NCBI RefSeq assembly: GCF_001293565.1
Contig: NZ_JXMU01000028.1
Span: 1-52,339, forward strand
DNA: 52,339 bases
Reading direction: 5' to 3'
From: Ahrensia marina
GTDB taxonomy: Bacteria; Pseudomonadota; Alphaproteobacteria; Rhizobiales; Rhizobiaceae
Position numbers and translations under genes: made by a program. The notes beneath the pieces are model-generated. The model saw only the letters and a list, made by a program, of their open reading frames with translations. It searched no databases and was not told the DNA's origin. Shown here piece after piece: positions 34,385 to 44,362 of this stretch; position 1 is the first letter of the stretch, and the number at the start of each line of letters is the position of its first letter.

Positions 34385-35794
34385 ATGACAAATTGGCTCC
34401 CTGAACTCTCCGACAACAAAGGCCCGCTCTATGTAAGGCTGGCTGACGCGATAGAACGCGACATCAGTTCGGGTGCATTGCCTGCCGGGTCCAAATTGCC
34501 GCCGCATCGTAATCTTGCGTTTGATATTGGCGTGACCGTCGGCACTGTCAGCCGCGCTTATGGCGTTGTGCGCGAGCGCGGGCTTGTGGCCGGCGAAGTC
34601 GGGCGCGGTACCTATATCAAATCTCCTGCGGCAGACCGCAATTTCACCTCGAACAATTTGAGCCGCTACAACGGCTTGCTGCCAAAAGCACATCCGGAAC
34701 TGACATTGATGAACTCGACATCCGCGCCGGAGGTCGGTCAGGCAAAGATGATTGCCAGAATTTTCACTGAAATTGCCGAGGAGGATCCCAAAGCTATCTC
34801 CGATTATTTGCGCCACATCCCTGATAGTTGGCGCGAGGCCGGCAGACGGTGGGTTGCGCGTAAAAACTGGTCGCCCTCCTTGGCAAATATTTTGCCGACA
34901 CAAGGCTCCCATGCCGCCTTGGTTTCTGTGCTCAACACGGTGACAGGTACCGGTGACCGGATTGCCTTTGAAGAACTGACCTATCCGGCAACGGTTAGGG
35001 CCAGTGCTTTGATGGGCAGACGCTCGATCAAGATTGCGACAACGGATCAGGGACTTGACCCTGAAGCTTTCGAACATGTTTGCGCGCAGCAGCACCCAAA
35101 AATTGCAGTCATTGTGTCCACGTTCAACAACCCTACCCTGACAACCATCCCGCTCGAAAACCGGCTAAAAATTGTCGAGAGCGCCCGCCGCCACAATGTC
35201 CTTATTCTTGATGACGATACTTATGGCGTTCTGGACGATGATGCGCCGCCATTGTTTTCCGAACTGGCGCCTGAGCGCACATTCCACGTGACATCATTGT
35301 CAAAATCGGTTGCGGCGGGTCTGCGTTCCGGCTTTGTGGTTTGCCCGACAGGCTATGCCACCCGTGTGATGAACGCCCACCGGCTGATTACAGGCAGTGC
35401 GCCGCGCGCGATCATGGAAATATCAACACGCCTTATTCTGTCCGGTGAAGCCGATCAGATCATGGCCAAAGTTGCGCTTGATAATGCGGCGCGTGTTGAA
35501 AAAGTACGCGCCGCGCTTGCCGGATTTGAATTTCGCAGCGACCCGCGCTGTCCGTTCGTCTGGTTGCGCCTTCCGGAACCGTGGCTTCCGAGTACTTTTT
35601 GCAAGGCGGCACGTGCGCAAAATGTTGTCGTTGAAGAAGCTGACGAGTTCAAAGTCGGGCAAACTGAATATGCGGTGCCCTTTGTGCGCATTGGCATAAC
35701 GGGAGAACTGGAGGCTGATCGCCTTGATGACGGGCTGAATGTCCTCAAACAATTGCTCCAGCAGCCGGCGCTTGCCTATGATACCATTGAATAA
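34385..35794 (+). CDS. MocR-type regulator (GntR wHTH with aminotransferase domain)
   Basis: 469 residues. The GntR-type winged helix is at 12-80 (LADAIERDISSGALPAGSKLPPHR, then VGTVSRAYGVVRERG). A class I aminotransferase fold follows from about 100 to 455, with the PLP-binding K307 in SLSKSVAAGLRSG, D278 in LDDDTYG and the N in TFNNP. MocR proteins sense PLP or an amino compound and control transport or metabolic genes. It is divergent from the DUF1127 gene with a palindrome between them. It is one of four genes placed between purQ and purL. Confidence 0.9.
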   Translation: MTNWLPELSDNKGPLYVRLADAIERDISSGALPAGSKLPPHRNLAFDIGVTVGTVSRAYGVVRERGLVAGEVGRGTYIKSPAADRNFTSNNLSRYNGLLPKAHPELTLMNSTSAPEVGQAKMIARIFTEIAEEDPKAISDYLRHIPDSWREAGRRWVARKNWSPSLANILPTQGSHAALVSVLNTVTGTGDRIAFEELTYPATVRASALMGRRSIKIATTDQGLDPEAFEHVCAQQHPKIAVIVSTFNNPTLTTIPLENRLKIVESARRHNVLILDDDTYGVLDDDAPPLFSELAPERTFHVTSLSKSVAAGLRSGFVVCPTGYATRVMNAHRLITGSAPRAIMEISTRLILSGEADQIMAKVALDNAARVEKVRAALAGFEFRSDPRCPFVWLRLPEPWLPSTFCKAARAQNVVVEEADEFKVGQTEYAVPFVRIGITGELEADRLDDGLNVLKQLLQQPALAYDTIE

Positions 35795-35894
35795 GCGCGA
35801 TTTAACTGTGGCATAGCGCAGTTTAGACTGTAAACGTGCCGCATGATCCGCTATCAGATGGCCAGTCAAAAACGCCCGAATTTGCTGGATTGTC

Positions 35895-38132
35895 ATGAAA
35901 ATCAACAATACCGCCCCGATCACCGATGAACTCATTGCCGCGCATGGTTTAAAACCGGATGAATATGAGCGCATTTTAAGTCTGATCGGACGTGAGCCGA
36001 GCTTTACCGAGCTTGGCATCTTTTCGGCGATGTGGAATGAACATTGCTCCTATAAATCATCGAAAAAATGGCTGCGCACACTGCCGACCACCGGCCCGCA
36101 AGTCATTCATGGTCCCGGTGAAAATGCCGGTGTTGTCGATATTGGTGATGGTGAATGCGTTATCTTCAAGATGGAGAGCCACAATCACCCGTCCTATATC
36201 GAACCTTATCAGGGTGCTGCGACCGGCGTTGGCGGCATTTTGCGTGATGTCTTCACCATGGGCGCACGGCCGATTGCAGCAATGAACGCTTTGCGTTTTG
36301 GCGAGCCGGAACACAGCAAGACGAGGCATCTCGTTCACGGTGTCGTTTCAGGCGTTGGCGGTTATGGCAATTCATTTGGCGTGCCGACAGTCGGCGGTGA
36401 AGTTGAATTTAATGCGCGGTATAACGGCAATTGCCTTGTTAACGCCTTCGCAGCCGGCATTGCGAAAACAGACGCTATTTTCCTGTCGGAAGCAAAAGGT
36501 GTTGGCCTGCCAATTGTTTATCTTGGCGCAAAAACCGGCCGTGACGGTGTGGGTGGCGCGACAATGGCGTCAGCCGAATTTGACGAGACAATCGAAGAAA
36601 AGCGCCCGACTGTTCAGGTTGGTGACCCGTTTACAGAAAAATGCCTGCTGGAAGCCTGCCTCGAACTCATGAAAACCGGCGCGGTGATCGCCATTCAGGA
36701 TATGGGCGCGGCGGGCCTTACATGTTCAGCGGTTGAAATGGGTGCCAAAGGCGATCTGGGTGTCGAGCTTATTCTTGATGATGTGCCGGTCCGTGAAGAT
36801 CACATGTCAGCCTATGAAATGATGCTTTCCGAGAGTCAGGAACGCATGTTGATGGTTCTTGATCCTGCCAAGGAAGAAGAAGCCAAAGCAATTTTCGTCA
36901 AGTGGGGTCTTGATTTTGCAATCGTCGGCAAGACAACCGACGATCTGCGCTTCCGCGTGATGCATCAGGGTGAGGAAGTGGCCAATCTGCCGATCAAAGA
37001 ACTTGGCGATGAAGCACCGGAATATGACCGTCCGTGGATCGAGCCGGGCGTATGGAACCCGATGGCATCGTCCGAGTTCCCAGAGGCGGAAGATTACGGG
37101 CAAGCGGTTTTAACAATGCTTGGTTCTGCCAATCTGTCATCGCGCCGCTGGGTCTGGGAGCAGTATGATACGCTCATTCAGGGCAACTCCCTGCAATTGC
37201 CGGGCGGTGATGCCGGCGTTGTGCGCGTCGACGGCCACGACACGAAAGCGCTGGCATTTTCATCGGATGTAACACCGCGTTATTGTGAAGCTGATGCTTT
37301 TGAAGGCGGTAAACAGGCTGTGGCCGAATGCTGGCGCAATATCACCGCCACCGGTGCAGAACCGCTCGCATCCACCGACAACCTCAACTTCGGCAATCCT
37401 GAACGTCCTGAAATCATGGGCCAGTTTGTAAAAGCGGTTGAAGGTATCGGCGCTGCGTGTTCCGCGCTGAACTTCCCTATCGTATCTGGCAATGTGTCGC
37501 TTTATAACGAAACATTTGGCGAAGCTATTTTACCCACACCAACCATTGCCGGTGTGGGCATATTGCCGGACTGGAACCAGATGGCACGTATCGGCACCAT
37601 GAAAGACGGTGACCATGTCTTCCTGCTTGGCGGTGACGGATCGCATCTTGGCCAGTCGATTTATCTTGAAATCATGCATCAACGTGCTGACGGCCCGCCG
37701 CCGCCGGTTGATCTGGCCATTGAGAAGCGCAACGGCGATTTTGTCCGTTCGGCTATCCGCAACGGTCAGGTTACGAGCTGCCATGATCTGTCCGATGGCG
37801 GGTTGGCTATTGCGCTTGCGGAAATGTGTATCGCGTCAGGTAAAGGCATGGAGATCAATCCCGGCGAAGCAGATCTGGCCCATGCTCTTTTATTTGGTGA
37901 AGATCAGGCGCGCTATGTCGTGACCATCCCTGATGCTGATGCGAATTTCTTTGCGATCAATGCTGAAACAGCGGGCATTCCCTTCCGTGATCTTGGCATA
38001 GTAGGCGGTGACGCGCTAACATTGACGGGAATCGTATCGACAACCATATCAGTAGCAGACATGCGCAACGCACATGAAAACTGGTTCCCGCAATATATGA
38101 GCGCCGAACAAGCGCCAATCGCGGCCGAGTAG
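35895..38132 (+). CDS. purL: phosphoribosylformylglycinamidine synthase subunit PurL
   Basis: 745 residues, the small-type PurL that needs PurS and PurQ. It turns FGAR, ATP and ammonia into FGAM. H50 in [12 protein letters not shown] is the catalytic histidine; [14 protein letters not shown] (74-88), [22 protein letters not shown] and [14 protein letters not shown] are ATP/Mg-binding regions; the second half repeats the fold ([35 protein letters not shown]). bolA starts 11 bases after it, so purL-bolA are likely one transcript. Confidence 0.97.
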   Translation: MKINNTAPITDELIAAHGLKPDEYERILSLIGREPSFTELGIFSAMWNEHCSYKSSKKWLRTLPTTGPQVIHGPGENAGVVDIGDGECVIFKMESHNHPSYIEPYQGAATGVGGILRDVFTMGARPIAAMNALRFGEPEHSKTRHLVHGVVSGVGGYGNSFGVPTVGGEVEFNARYNGNCLVNAFAAGIAKTDAIFLSEAKGVGLPIVYLGAKTGRDGVGGATMASAEFDETIEEKRPTVQVGDPFTEKCLLEACLELMKTGAVIAIQDMGAAGLTCSAVEMGAKGDLGVELILDDVPVREDHMSAYEMMLSESQERMLMVLDPAKEEEAKAIFVKWGLDFAIVGKTTDDLRFRVMHQGEEVANLPIKELGDEAPEYDRPWIEPGVWNPMASSEFPEAEDYGQAVLTMLGSANLSSRRWVWEQYDTLIQGNSLQLPGGDAGVVRVDGHDTKALAFSSDVTPRYCEADAFEGGKQAVAECWRNITATGAEPLASTDNLNFGNPERPEIMGQFVKAVEGIGAACSALNFPIVSGNVSLYNETFGEAILPTPTIAGVGILPDWNQMARIGTMKDGDHVFLLGGDGSHLGQSIYLEIMHQRADGPPPPVDLAIEKRNGDFVRSAIRNGQVTSCHDLSDGGLAIALAEMCIASGKGMEINPGEADLAHALLFGEDQARYVVTIPDADANFFAINAETAGIPFRDLGIVGGDALTLTGIVSTTISVADMRNAHENWFPQYMSAEQAPIAAE

Positions 38133-38143
38133 GAGAACACTCA

Positions 38144-38377
38144 ATGCCGATGAACGCCAATGACATCGAGAAGATGATTAAAAACGCCATTCCGGACGCA
38201 ACAGTTACGATTCGTGATCTGGCAGGTGATGGTGACCATTATGCTGCTGAAGTTGTCTCGGAAAGCTTTCGCGGTCTTTCCCGTGTAAAGCAGCACCAGA
38301 TGGTGTATGCGGCGCTTGAGGGTAATATGGGCGGTGTTTTGCACGCCCTCGCCCTGCAAACATCAGCACCGGACTAA
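38144..38377 (+). CDS. BolA family protein (IbaG/YrbA-like)
   Basis: 77 residues. The central region has DLAGDGDHYAAEVVS (25-39) and the RVKQHQMVYAAL signature (47-58), with H32 and H51 as candidate iron-sulfur ligands. BolA proteins form Fe-S bridged dimers with monothiol glutaredoxins. The glutaredoxin gene grxD is 135 bases downstream, the classic partnership in Alphaproteobacteria. A GGAGA ribosome site precedes the ATG. Confidence 0.92.
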   Translation: MPMNANDIEKMIKNAIPDATVTIRDLAGDGDHYAAEVVSESFRGLSRVKQHQMVYAALEGNMGGVLHALALQTSAPD

Positions 38378-38512
38378 ACAAACACCACAAGCCGCTTTGA
38401 TTGCCGGTATTCATACGATTCCTATTTTGCAAGAAAGCGCTTGCTAAGTCTGGAATTTACCAAGTGCCATCGCTACATTGCGGTTAAACAATCTAATGAA
38501 CAGGAATATGCC

Positions 38513-38845
38513 ATGAGCATGAACGATTTCATCGACAATGAAGTGAAAAACAACAATGTCGTGCTTTTCATGAAAGGCACACCGGATTTCCCGCAATGCG
38601 GATTTTCCGGACAGGTTGTTCAGATTCTCGATTATCTGGGCGTCGACTATAAAGGCATTAATGTGCTTGCCGATGACGATCTGCGCGAAGGCATTAAAAC
38701 ATATTCTGACTGGCCGACAATTCCGCAGCTTTACGTCAAAGGCGAGTTTGTAGGCGGCTGCGATATTATTCGCGAGATGTTCCAGGCAGGTGAACTTCAA
38801 ACACATATGAGCGATGCCGGCGTGGAAGTAAAAGCGGCGAGCTAA
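38513..38845 (+). CDS. grxD: monothiol glutaredoxin Grx4 family
   Basis: 110 residues from the ATG at 38513. The active-site motif CGFS is at 29-32, after the cis-proline-type [27 protein letters not shown] near 62-81 is the glutathione-binding region. Such proteins carry and deliver [2Fe-2S] clusters with BolA. A frame to 38441 exists but the family begins near MSMNDF. A terminator follows. Confidence 0.95.
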   Translation: MSMNDFIDNEVKNNNVVLFMKGTPDFPQCGFSGQVVQILDYLGVDYKGINVLADDDLREGIKTYSDWPTIPQLYVKGEFVGGCDIIREMFQAGELQTHMSDAGVEVKAAS

Positions 38846-38876
38846 GACGCGCCAAATTCACTTTAAAACTTTGCAG

Positions 38877-38907
38877 CGCGCACCTTCGGGGGCGCGTTTT
38901 GCTTTTA
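38877..38907 (+). terminator. intrinsic terminator after grxD
   Basis: A stem of seven pairs plus one A-G mismatch, 38877-38884 with 38889-38896, closes on a stable TTCG tetraloop and is followed by TTTTGCTTTT. It begins 31 bases past the grxD stop. Confidence 0.8.
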
Positions 38908-38976
38908 TCATTATTGAAATTGTCAGTAGACAGATCGCTATGTGCGCCATAGTCAAGATTTAAACAGGAGTTCGCC

Positions 38977-39465
38977 ATGACCAAATCAACCAAGTGGAAC
39001 ATTTATCTTTCAGGTGAAATTCACACCGATTGGCGCGAACAGATTGAAGCTTCTGTGAATGAAGCCGGATTACCTGTCTCATTCTCCGCGCCTGTGACCC
39101 ATCACGAAGCGTCGGATGATTGCGGCGTTGCTATTTTAGGCGCTGAGTCCGACAAGTTCTGGCATGACCATAAAGGTGCGCAAATCAATGCAATCCGCAC
39201 CCGCACACTAATCGGTAATGCTGATATTGTGGTCGTACGCTTCGGTGAAAAATACAAGCAATGGAACGCGGCCTTTGATGCGGGCTATGCCGCAGCACTT
39301 GGCAAGCCACTCATCATCATTCATCAGGATGAACATGCCCATGCGCTTAAGGAAGTTGACGCCGCAGCGCTGGCTGTCGCCAAGACGCCCGCGCAGGTTG
39401 CCGACATTTTGCGTTATGTGATTGAAGGCCGGCTTGACGGCTATACAGACGGAAGCGCGTCGTGA
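38977..39465 (+). CDS. YtoQ family protein
   Basis: 162 residues. WNIYLSGEIHTDWREQI (7-23), SAPVTHHEASDDCG and the nucleoside-2-deoxyribosyltransferase-like ADIVVVRFGEKYKQWNAAFDAGYAAALGKP match TIGR03646 (YtoQ). The family is widespread but without an established role; the fold resembles enzymes that act on nucleosides. It has an AGGAG ribosome site. The next gene begins at a GTG overlapping its stop (GTGA). Confidence 0.88.
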   Translation: MTKSTKWNIYLSGEIHTDWREQIEASVNEAGLPVSFSAPVTHHEASDDCGVAILGAESDKFWHDHKGAQINAIRTRTLIGNADIVVVRFGEKYKQWNAAFDAGYAAALGKPLIIIHQDEHAHALKEVDAAALAVAKTPAQVADILRYVIEGRLDGYTDGSAS

Positions 39466-40160
39466 GCGAGCCAATACTATTTGACGGTTTTGATGAAAAA
39501 TCACTCAAGTTTTTAACAGCACTTGGTTTTCATCAGAACCGCGAATGGTTTCACGAAAACAAGCCGCTTTATGAAAAACTGATCAAGGAGCCAATGGGCG
39601 ATTTGGTTGAGGCGGCGTCTTTACGTTTTGCGGAACTTGGCATTCCCTTACATGGCACCCGCAAAACATCGCTCTATAAAGTCAACCGCGATGTGCGGTT
39701 TGCAAAGAACAAAGATCCTTACAACACCCACGCTTCAGCCGTTTTAACGCGCAACGGCACCAAAAAAGACGGCTCCGGCGCCTATATGCACTTCAAGCCC
39801 GACAATTGCCTATTTGCGGCCGGTGTCTGGTATCCTGAACCCCATGAGCTTCGTGCTTTGCGTGAAATGATCGTAGAACGGCGCGATGATTTTCTTGAAA
39901 TAGAGCGCAAACTGGCAAGCAAAGGCTTGCGTTTTGACAATGAGAAGGCTCTAAAGCGGGTGCCTCCTGCGTTCAAACATATTGAAGATTTGGACTTGCA
40001 GCGGTTACTCAAGCAAAAGAGTTTTACGGTCACACGCCCCGTTGCGGATAAAGATATCCAAAACCCTGCCCTGATTGAAACTCTCGTCGAATTGACCCAA
40101 GACACGATGCCCCTGATGCAGTTTTGCTGGCGGGCAATGGACCCGCTTCGGGACCAGTAA
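39462..40160 (+). CDS. DUF2461 (TIGR02453) family protein
   Basis: 232 residues. FLTALGFHQNREWFHENKPLYEK (17-39), RDVRFAKNKDPYNTHASAVL near 71-90 and YMHFKPDNCLFAAGVWYPEP are diagnostic of the TIGR02453 family, whose function is unknown. The GTG start overlaps the YtoQ stop by 4 bases, so translation is coupled. Confidence 0.9.
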   Translation: MSEPILFDGFDEKSLKFLTALGFHQNREWFHENKPLYEKLIKEPMGDLVEAASLRFAELGIPLHGTRKTSLYKVNRDVRFAKNKDPYNTHASAVLTRNGTKKDGSGAYMHFKPDNCLFAAGVWYPEPHELRALREMIVERRDDFLEIERKLASKGLRFDNEKALKRVPPAFKHIEDLDLQRLLKQKSFTVTRPVADKDIQNPALIETLVELTQDTMPLMQFCWRAMDPLRDQ

Positions 40161-40171
40161 CGGAGTGACTT

Positions 40172-41443
40172 TTGACAGATTCTGTCCAAATAAAAACCGA
40201 TCCTTCTCTGCCTTCCCAAAATCAAGGCTTTATTGAAGGAAGCACCATCTCGCGTCCGATGTTCATCGCAATGATTGCCATGTTTATGGCTCTCAATGCG
40301 CTGGCGATTGACATTATCCTTCCCGCATTTCCGGCCATGCTCGACACATTCGGTCAGGATGTCGGCAATAAGGTGCAATATGTGCTGTCTGCCTATTTGA
40401 TCGGTTTCGGTATTGCGCAACTTTTTTATGGTCCGGTCACAGACCGTTTCGGGCGTCGCGCGCCATTGTTTTTCGGCATGACGCTTTACATCATATTTGC
40501 TTTTGCCGGTGTTTTTGCCCCCAGCTTTGAGTTGCTATTGTTCTGCCGCTTTATGCAGGGTGTGGGCGCTGCCTCAACACGCGTGATTGCCGTTGCGGTG
40601 GTACGTGACACCCATTCAGGACGCGCTATGGCTTCAACCATGTCGCTTGTCATGATGGTATTTATGGTGGTGCCGATCTTCGCGCCGATGATCGGACAAG
40701 GCATTATTATTTTTGGCGACTGGCATCTCATCTTTCTTTTCATGGCCGCGATTTGTGCCCTCGTGCTAACATGGGCTGTATTTAAAATGCCTGAGACACT
40801 GCCCGTGGATAAAAGGCGCGAATTGACACTGAAGTCGGTTTTGACGTCCTTCAGGCTGATTGTTTCCAGCCGCCTCGCCTTTTTCTATGCCATTTCCACG
40901 GCATTCTTTTTTGGCGGCCTGTTCGGCTTTTTGAATGTCGCCCAGCCTATCTATGGCGATGTTTACGGGCTTGGCGCTTGGTTTCCGATCGCCTTTGGCT
41001 CGGTTGCCGTTCTGATGGCGTTTTCCTCATTTACAAATTCGCGACTGGTCGGCACTTTGGGTCAACGCCGATTGGCGCACAGTGCCTTGCTGGCATTCTT
41101 TACCGCCGCGTTGATTCTCGTCGCCGTGTCCCTCAATGGCAATCCACCGTTCTGGCTGTTCATGGGTATTCTTGCGCTTGCCATGCCGCTTTTCGGGCTG
41201 ATAGGCGCGAACCTTAATTCATTGGCGCTGGAACCGCTCGGTGCGATCGCCGGCACAGCGTCATCGGTGTTGGGCTTCATGCAAACGGTGGGAGGCGCTT
41301 TGGTTGGCGCGACGATCGGACAGTTTTATTCCGGTCAGGTTCTGGACCTTGCGACCGGCTTTGCGCTTGTATCCGGCATGGCTGTTTTCTTCGTGCTTAT
41401 CGCAGAAAATGGCCGTCTGTTCGGTACTGCCGCAGACACATAG
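40172..41443 (+). CDS. Bcr/CflA family MFS multidrug exporter
   Basis: 423 residues with 12 transmembrane helices. NALAIDIILPAFPAM (42-56) in helix 1 and motif A GPVTDRFGRR (87-96) are typical of the Bcr/CflA drug:H+ antiporters; RVIAVAVVRD in helix 4 gives motif B. The start is TTG with CGGAG six bases upstream. Substrates are unknown; relatives export bicyclomycin, sulfonamide or chloramphenicol. It converges on ttcA with a 15-base gap. Confidence 0.88.
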   Translation: MTDSVQIKTDPSLPSQNQGFIEGSTISRPMFIAMIAMFMALNALAIDIILPAFPAMLDTFGQDVGNKVQYVLSAYLIGFGIAQLFYGPVTDRFGRRAPLFFGMTLYIIFAFAGVFAPSFELLLFCRFMQGVGAASTRVIAVAVVRDTHSGRAMASTMSLVMMVFMVVPIFAPMIGQGIIIFGDWHLIFLFMAAICALVLTWAVFKMPETLPVDKRRELTLKSVLTSFRLIVSSRLAFFYAISTAFFFGGLFGFLNVAQPIYGDVYGLGAWFPIAFGSVAVLMAFSSFTNSRLVGTLGQRRLAHSALLAFFTAALILVAVSLNGNPPFWLFMGILALAMPLFGLIGANLNSLALEPLGAIAGTASSVLGFMQTVGGALVGATIGQFYSGQVLDLATGFALVSGMAVFFVLIAENGRLFGTAADT

Positions 41444-41458
41444 ACGTGCCTGGAATTT

Positions 41459-42304
41459 CTATCCGCCTTCGTGATCGAGCGCGGCAAAATCAAACAATGT
41501 GCGGTCAAGCAAATGGCCTGGTTGCACATGGGATAATGCGCGCAAAATAGTCTCTTTTCGGCCCGGCGCGCGTTTTTCAAGATCTGCCAGAAAACGCTTC
41601 ATGGCGTCACGCTGCAAACCGTCCTGACTGCCGCACAGATCACACGGGATAATCGGAAACTGCATTGCCTGCGCAAACTTTTCGATATCGGATTCGGCTG
41701 AAAAGCTTAAAGGACGAAGCACTGTCAAATCGCCCTCATCATTGAGCAGTTTTGGCGGCATCGCCTCCAGCCGCCCGCCGTGAAACATGTTCATGAAAAA
41801 GGTTTCCAGAATATCTTCGCGGTGATGGCCAAGAACCAGCGACGAACACCCTTCTTCGCGTGCAATTCGGTATAAATGCCCGCGCCGCAGACGCGAACAC
41901 AGGGCGCAGTAGGTTTTGTTTTCAGGCACTTTTTCTGTGACGATCGAATAGGTGTCGCGGTATTCAATGCGGTGCTCAATGCCATGTCTTTCCAGCCATT
42001 CGGGAAGAATGTGTTTTGGAAAATTCGGCTGCTCCTGATCCAGATTGCAAGCCAGAATTTTAACAGGCAAATCACCGCGTTTCTGCAAATCGAGCAGAAT
42101 GGACAACAGCGCATAGGAATCTTTACCGCCCGAAATACCGACCAGCCAGCGCGCACCGGCCTTTACCATCGAGAAATCGTTCAATGCGGTTTGTACCTGA
42201 CGGGTCAGGCGTTTGCGCAGCTTGTTAAATTCGGTCGTGCTTGGCGCATGGGCAAACAGGTCTTGCACGGTATGTTCTTGAATGTGGTCGACAGCAATGT
42301 TCAT
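41459..42304 (-). CDS. ttcA: tRNA 2-thiocytidine synthase TtcA
   Basis: 281 residues. It makes 2-thiocytidine at position 32 of some tRNAs, using ATP and a [4Fe-4S] cluster. The PP-loop SGGKDS is at 58-63; C133 and C136 (YCALC) and C221 (CDLC) are the cluster ligands. [13 protein letters not shown] (158-170) is another conserved motif. It has an 80-base gap from the divergent DUF1203 gene. Confidence 0.94.
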   Translation of the reverse strand: MNIAVDHIQEHTVQDLFAHAPSTTEFNKLRKRLTRQVQTALNDFSMVKAGARWLVGISGGKDSYALLSILLDLQKRGDLPVKILACNLDQEQPNFPKHILPEWLERHGIEHRIEYRDTYSIVTEKVPENKTYCALCSRLRRGHLYRIAREEGCSSLVLGHHREDILETFFMNMFHGGRLEAMPPKLLNDEGDLTVLRPLSFSAESDIEKFAQAMQFPIIPCDLCGSQDGLQRDAMKRFLADLEKRAPGRKETILRALSHVQPGHLLDRTLFDFAALDHEGG

Positions 42305-42376
42305 AGCAATTGCAAGTATCGGGTGGCGGGAATTTTAGCAAGCACCATAGTGGTTACAAACATTATGGAGATCAAA

Positions 42377-42844
42377 ATGAACTTTCAATTCCATGCTCTG
42401 GACCACCAAGAATTCGCTCATCTGCTCGCGTTTGATGATGAAACTCTAGCACAGCACAATGCCCGCCGCATTCAAGTGCGTGATTTTCCCAGCGCGCCCT
42501 GCCGCGTGAGCCTTGAAGATGCCGAGGTCGGTGAAACCGTTATTCTGGCAAATTACCTACACATGCCGAAGGATTCGCCATACAGATCATCCCATGCCGT
42601 TTATGTGCGCGAGGGCGTGACCACGGCCAAGCCTGAGGAAAACGAAATACCGAAATTTCTAAACCATCGCTTTTTGTCTGTTCGCGCATTTGACGCGCAG
42701 GGCATGATGCTTATTGCAGATACCGCTGAGGGCAGCGACGTGAAGAAAACGATCATGGCGTTTCTGGCTGATCCAAAGGTAGAAAATCTACATATCCACT
42801 TTGCAAAACAAGGCTGTTACGCCGCCCGTGTCACACGTTTATAA
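42377..42844 (+). CDS. DUF1203 family protein
   Basis: 155 residues. RRIQVRDFPSAPCRVSLEDAEVGETVILANY (30-60) and FLNHRFLSVRAFDAQGMM with GCYAARV near the end match DUF1203. The family has no known function. The ATG at 42377 is 6 bases from GGAG, whereas the ATG at 42365 includes that site, so the inner start is preferred. It converges on the glycosyltransferase gene. Confidence 0.85.
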   Translation: MNFQFHALDHQEFAHLLAFDDETLAQHNARRIQVRDFPSAPCRVSLEDAEVGETVILANYLHMPKDSPYRSSHAVYVREGVTTAKPEENEIPKFLNHRFLSVRAFDAQGMMLIADTAEGSDVKKTIMAFLADPKVENLHIHFAKQGCYAARVTRL

Positions 42845-42855
42845 TGTGCGAAGCG

Positions 42856-44340
42856 CTATATTTTACTGGCCGCCCATAGAAAATAGTTGTAGCGAGAAGG
42901 TCCGCCAGCGCCGTCCAGCGCATCGGCTTTCAAATCAGGTAATCGATCCAATTGCCAACCGTTTTCCCGCCACGCTTGCGCACAATCTGCCTCGGCGCAA
43001 ATGATAAGCAATGCATTGTTCTTAAATTCATTCGGATTGAGCCAAGGCGAACGGGAAAAATCCGGACCTTGAATGATTTGTTTTTTGCCCTCGGCATAAA
43101 ACGACATACCATATGCGGGAAACAAATCGCCGCCATAAGCCAACAAAGGCCCATTACCCGCTGTCTGCCATATATCATCAGCTCGCTCTGCCAGCGCCGC
43201 GTGCGGAATGACCGATATACCGCTCGCCTCCGCCAGGTCGGCTTTTTTAAGAAACGGCGTTGCGATCAGAGCCACAGAGCAGAAGAGAACAAACAAGGCA
43301 GATGTTGTTCTGCGCTTTAATTCAAACTTTTCCACCGGCAGAAACAGAACAACCAGTAGCGGGGCAACAATATGGATTGGCAACGACCAGTTGCTGGTTA
43401 GCGGTGTCCAAATCACAAGCGCTAATAACATTGCTGCAATTATTGGAACAATGAAAGCCCAAAGGATAATCCTGATTTTGGGTACAGCTAAGAGTTTCGG
43501 AACATGAGAAAAGTTAAAGACCTGCAACCGTTCTTCAAATGAGCGGAAAAAAGCCAGAGCAAAAAAGCCCGGAATTACGTAGACGATCTGCGCGATAAAA
43601 AACGCCGCCTGCCTGTAAAGAATATTGCCGACGCTGCTGTCACCCTGTTCGCTGGCTGCAAATACAAATGGTTGAAAATCATTATCTATCAGCCACGCAA
43701 TGTGAGGCAGCAGAACAGCGCAAAAGACAATGGTTGCAACAATGCCGAAGCGCCCGAACACCAAAGATCGCATGTGCGGCACTGTCATCGCATGAATAAA
43801 CAAGCTTACAATCAATGTCGCCGCAAAATATTTTGATAGCATGGCCAAGGCAGCGACAAACCCTAGAAATGCTGCGTCTAACATTCTGGGTTTTTCGTAG
43901 AGCCGCAAATAAAACAAAATGGTCGCCGCCCAATAGGGCAGCATGGCTGCATTGGCATTATAACGGATTGCCTGAAAGCCAAGCAAAGGCATAAAAAGTG
44001 CTAAAAGCACTGTGCAGTCTTGCTGCTTTTCGTTGAGAAAACGACGCGCGATCAAAACCATCAGGGCGAGGCTTATCGTTAAATTCAGCGATGCCAGCAA
44101 CCAGTAATTCAGCTCGTTTCGGTGAAAAACTTCAAACCATACAGCAACAGTCCATCCGAACAGTGGTGGGTGCTTGTCATTACCCCACTGCCATCTGATG
44201 CCCCAAACATAATTTTCAAAGAAGTCGCCATAACTGTCAAAACCGACTTGCGACAACAGTGGAAACACAGTCCAAAAGGCAAATGTTGCAAATAGATAAT
44301 AAAAAATGCGCGGCGATATGGGATACATATCACCGCGCAT
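42856..44340 (-). CDS. GT39-family glycosyltransferase (ArnT-like)
   Basis: About 494 residues with ten or more transmembrane helices, first at about 10-30. The first periplasmic loop carries WGNDKHPPLFGW, the acidic-His-Pro motif of PMT_2/ArnT glycosyltransferases that use polyprenyl-phosphate sugars. The C-terminal periplasmic domain has GGDLFPAYGMSFYAEGK. It might decorate lipid A or another surface glycan; the acceptor is unknown. The full frame reaches a TTG at 44382 inside rpsD; the ATG at 44340 is more plausible, with 44328 as another choice. No ribosome site is clear, so it may be read from the rpsD transcript. Confidence 0.83.
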   Translation of the reverse strand: MRGDMYPISPRIFYYLFATFAFWTVFPLLSQVGFDSYGDFFENYVWGIRWQWGNDKHPPLFGWTVAVWFEVFHRNELNYWLLASLNLTISLALMVLIARRFLNEKQQDCTVLLALFMPLLGFQAIRYNANAAMLPYWAATILFYLRLYEKPRMLDAAFLGFVAALAMLSKYFAATLIVSLFIHAMTVPHMRSLVFGRFGIVATIVFCAVLLPHIAWLIDNDFQPFVFAASEQGDSSVGNILYRQAAFFIAQIVYVIPGFFALAFFRSFEERLQVFNFSHVPKLLAVPKIRIILWAFIVPIIAAMLLALVIWTPLTSNWSLPIHIVAPLLVVLFLPVEKFELKRRTTSALFVLFCSVALIATPFLKKADLAEASGISVIPHAALAERADDIWQTAGNGPLLAYGGDLFPAYGMSFYAEGKKQIIQGPDFSRSPWLNPNEFKNNALLIICAEADCAQAWRENGWQLDRLPDLKADALDGAGGPSRYNYFLWAASKI

Positions 44341-44362
44341 TGAAGTAGTCGTCACGCTAGAA

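Noticed and set aside
34364-35095. A 243-codon frame antisense to the MocR gene
   Set aside because: The plus-strand frame has clear wHTH and aminotransferase motifs; the antisense product has none.
41876-42376. Upstream extension of the DUF1203 frame across ttcA
   Set aside because: It runs antisense through ttcA, and a proper ribosome site supports the start at 42377.
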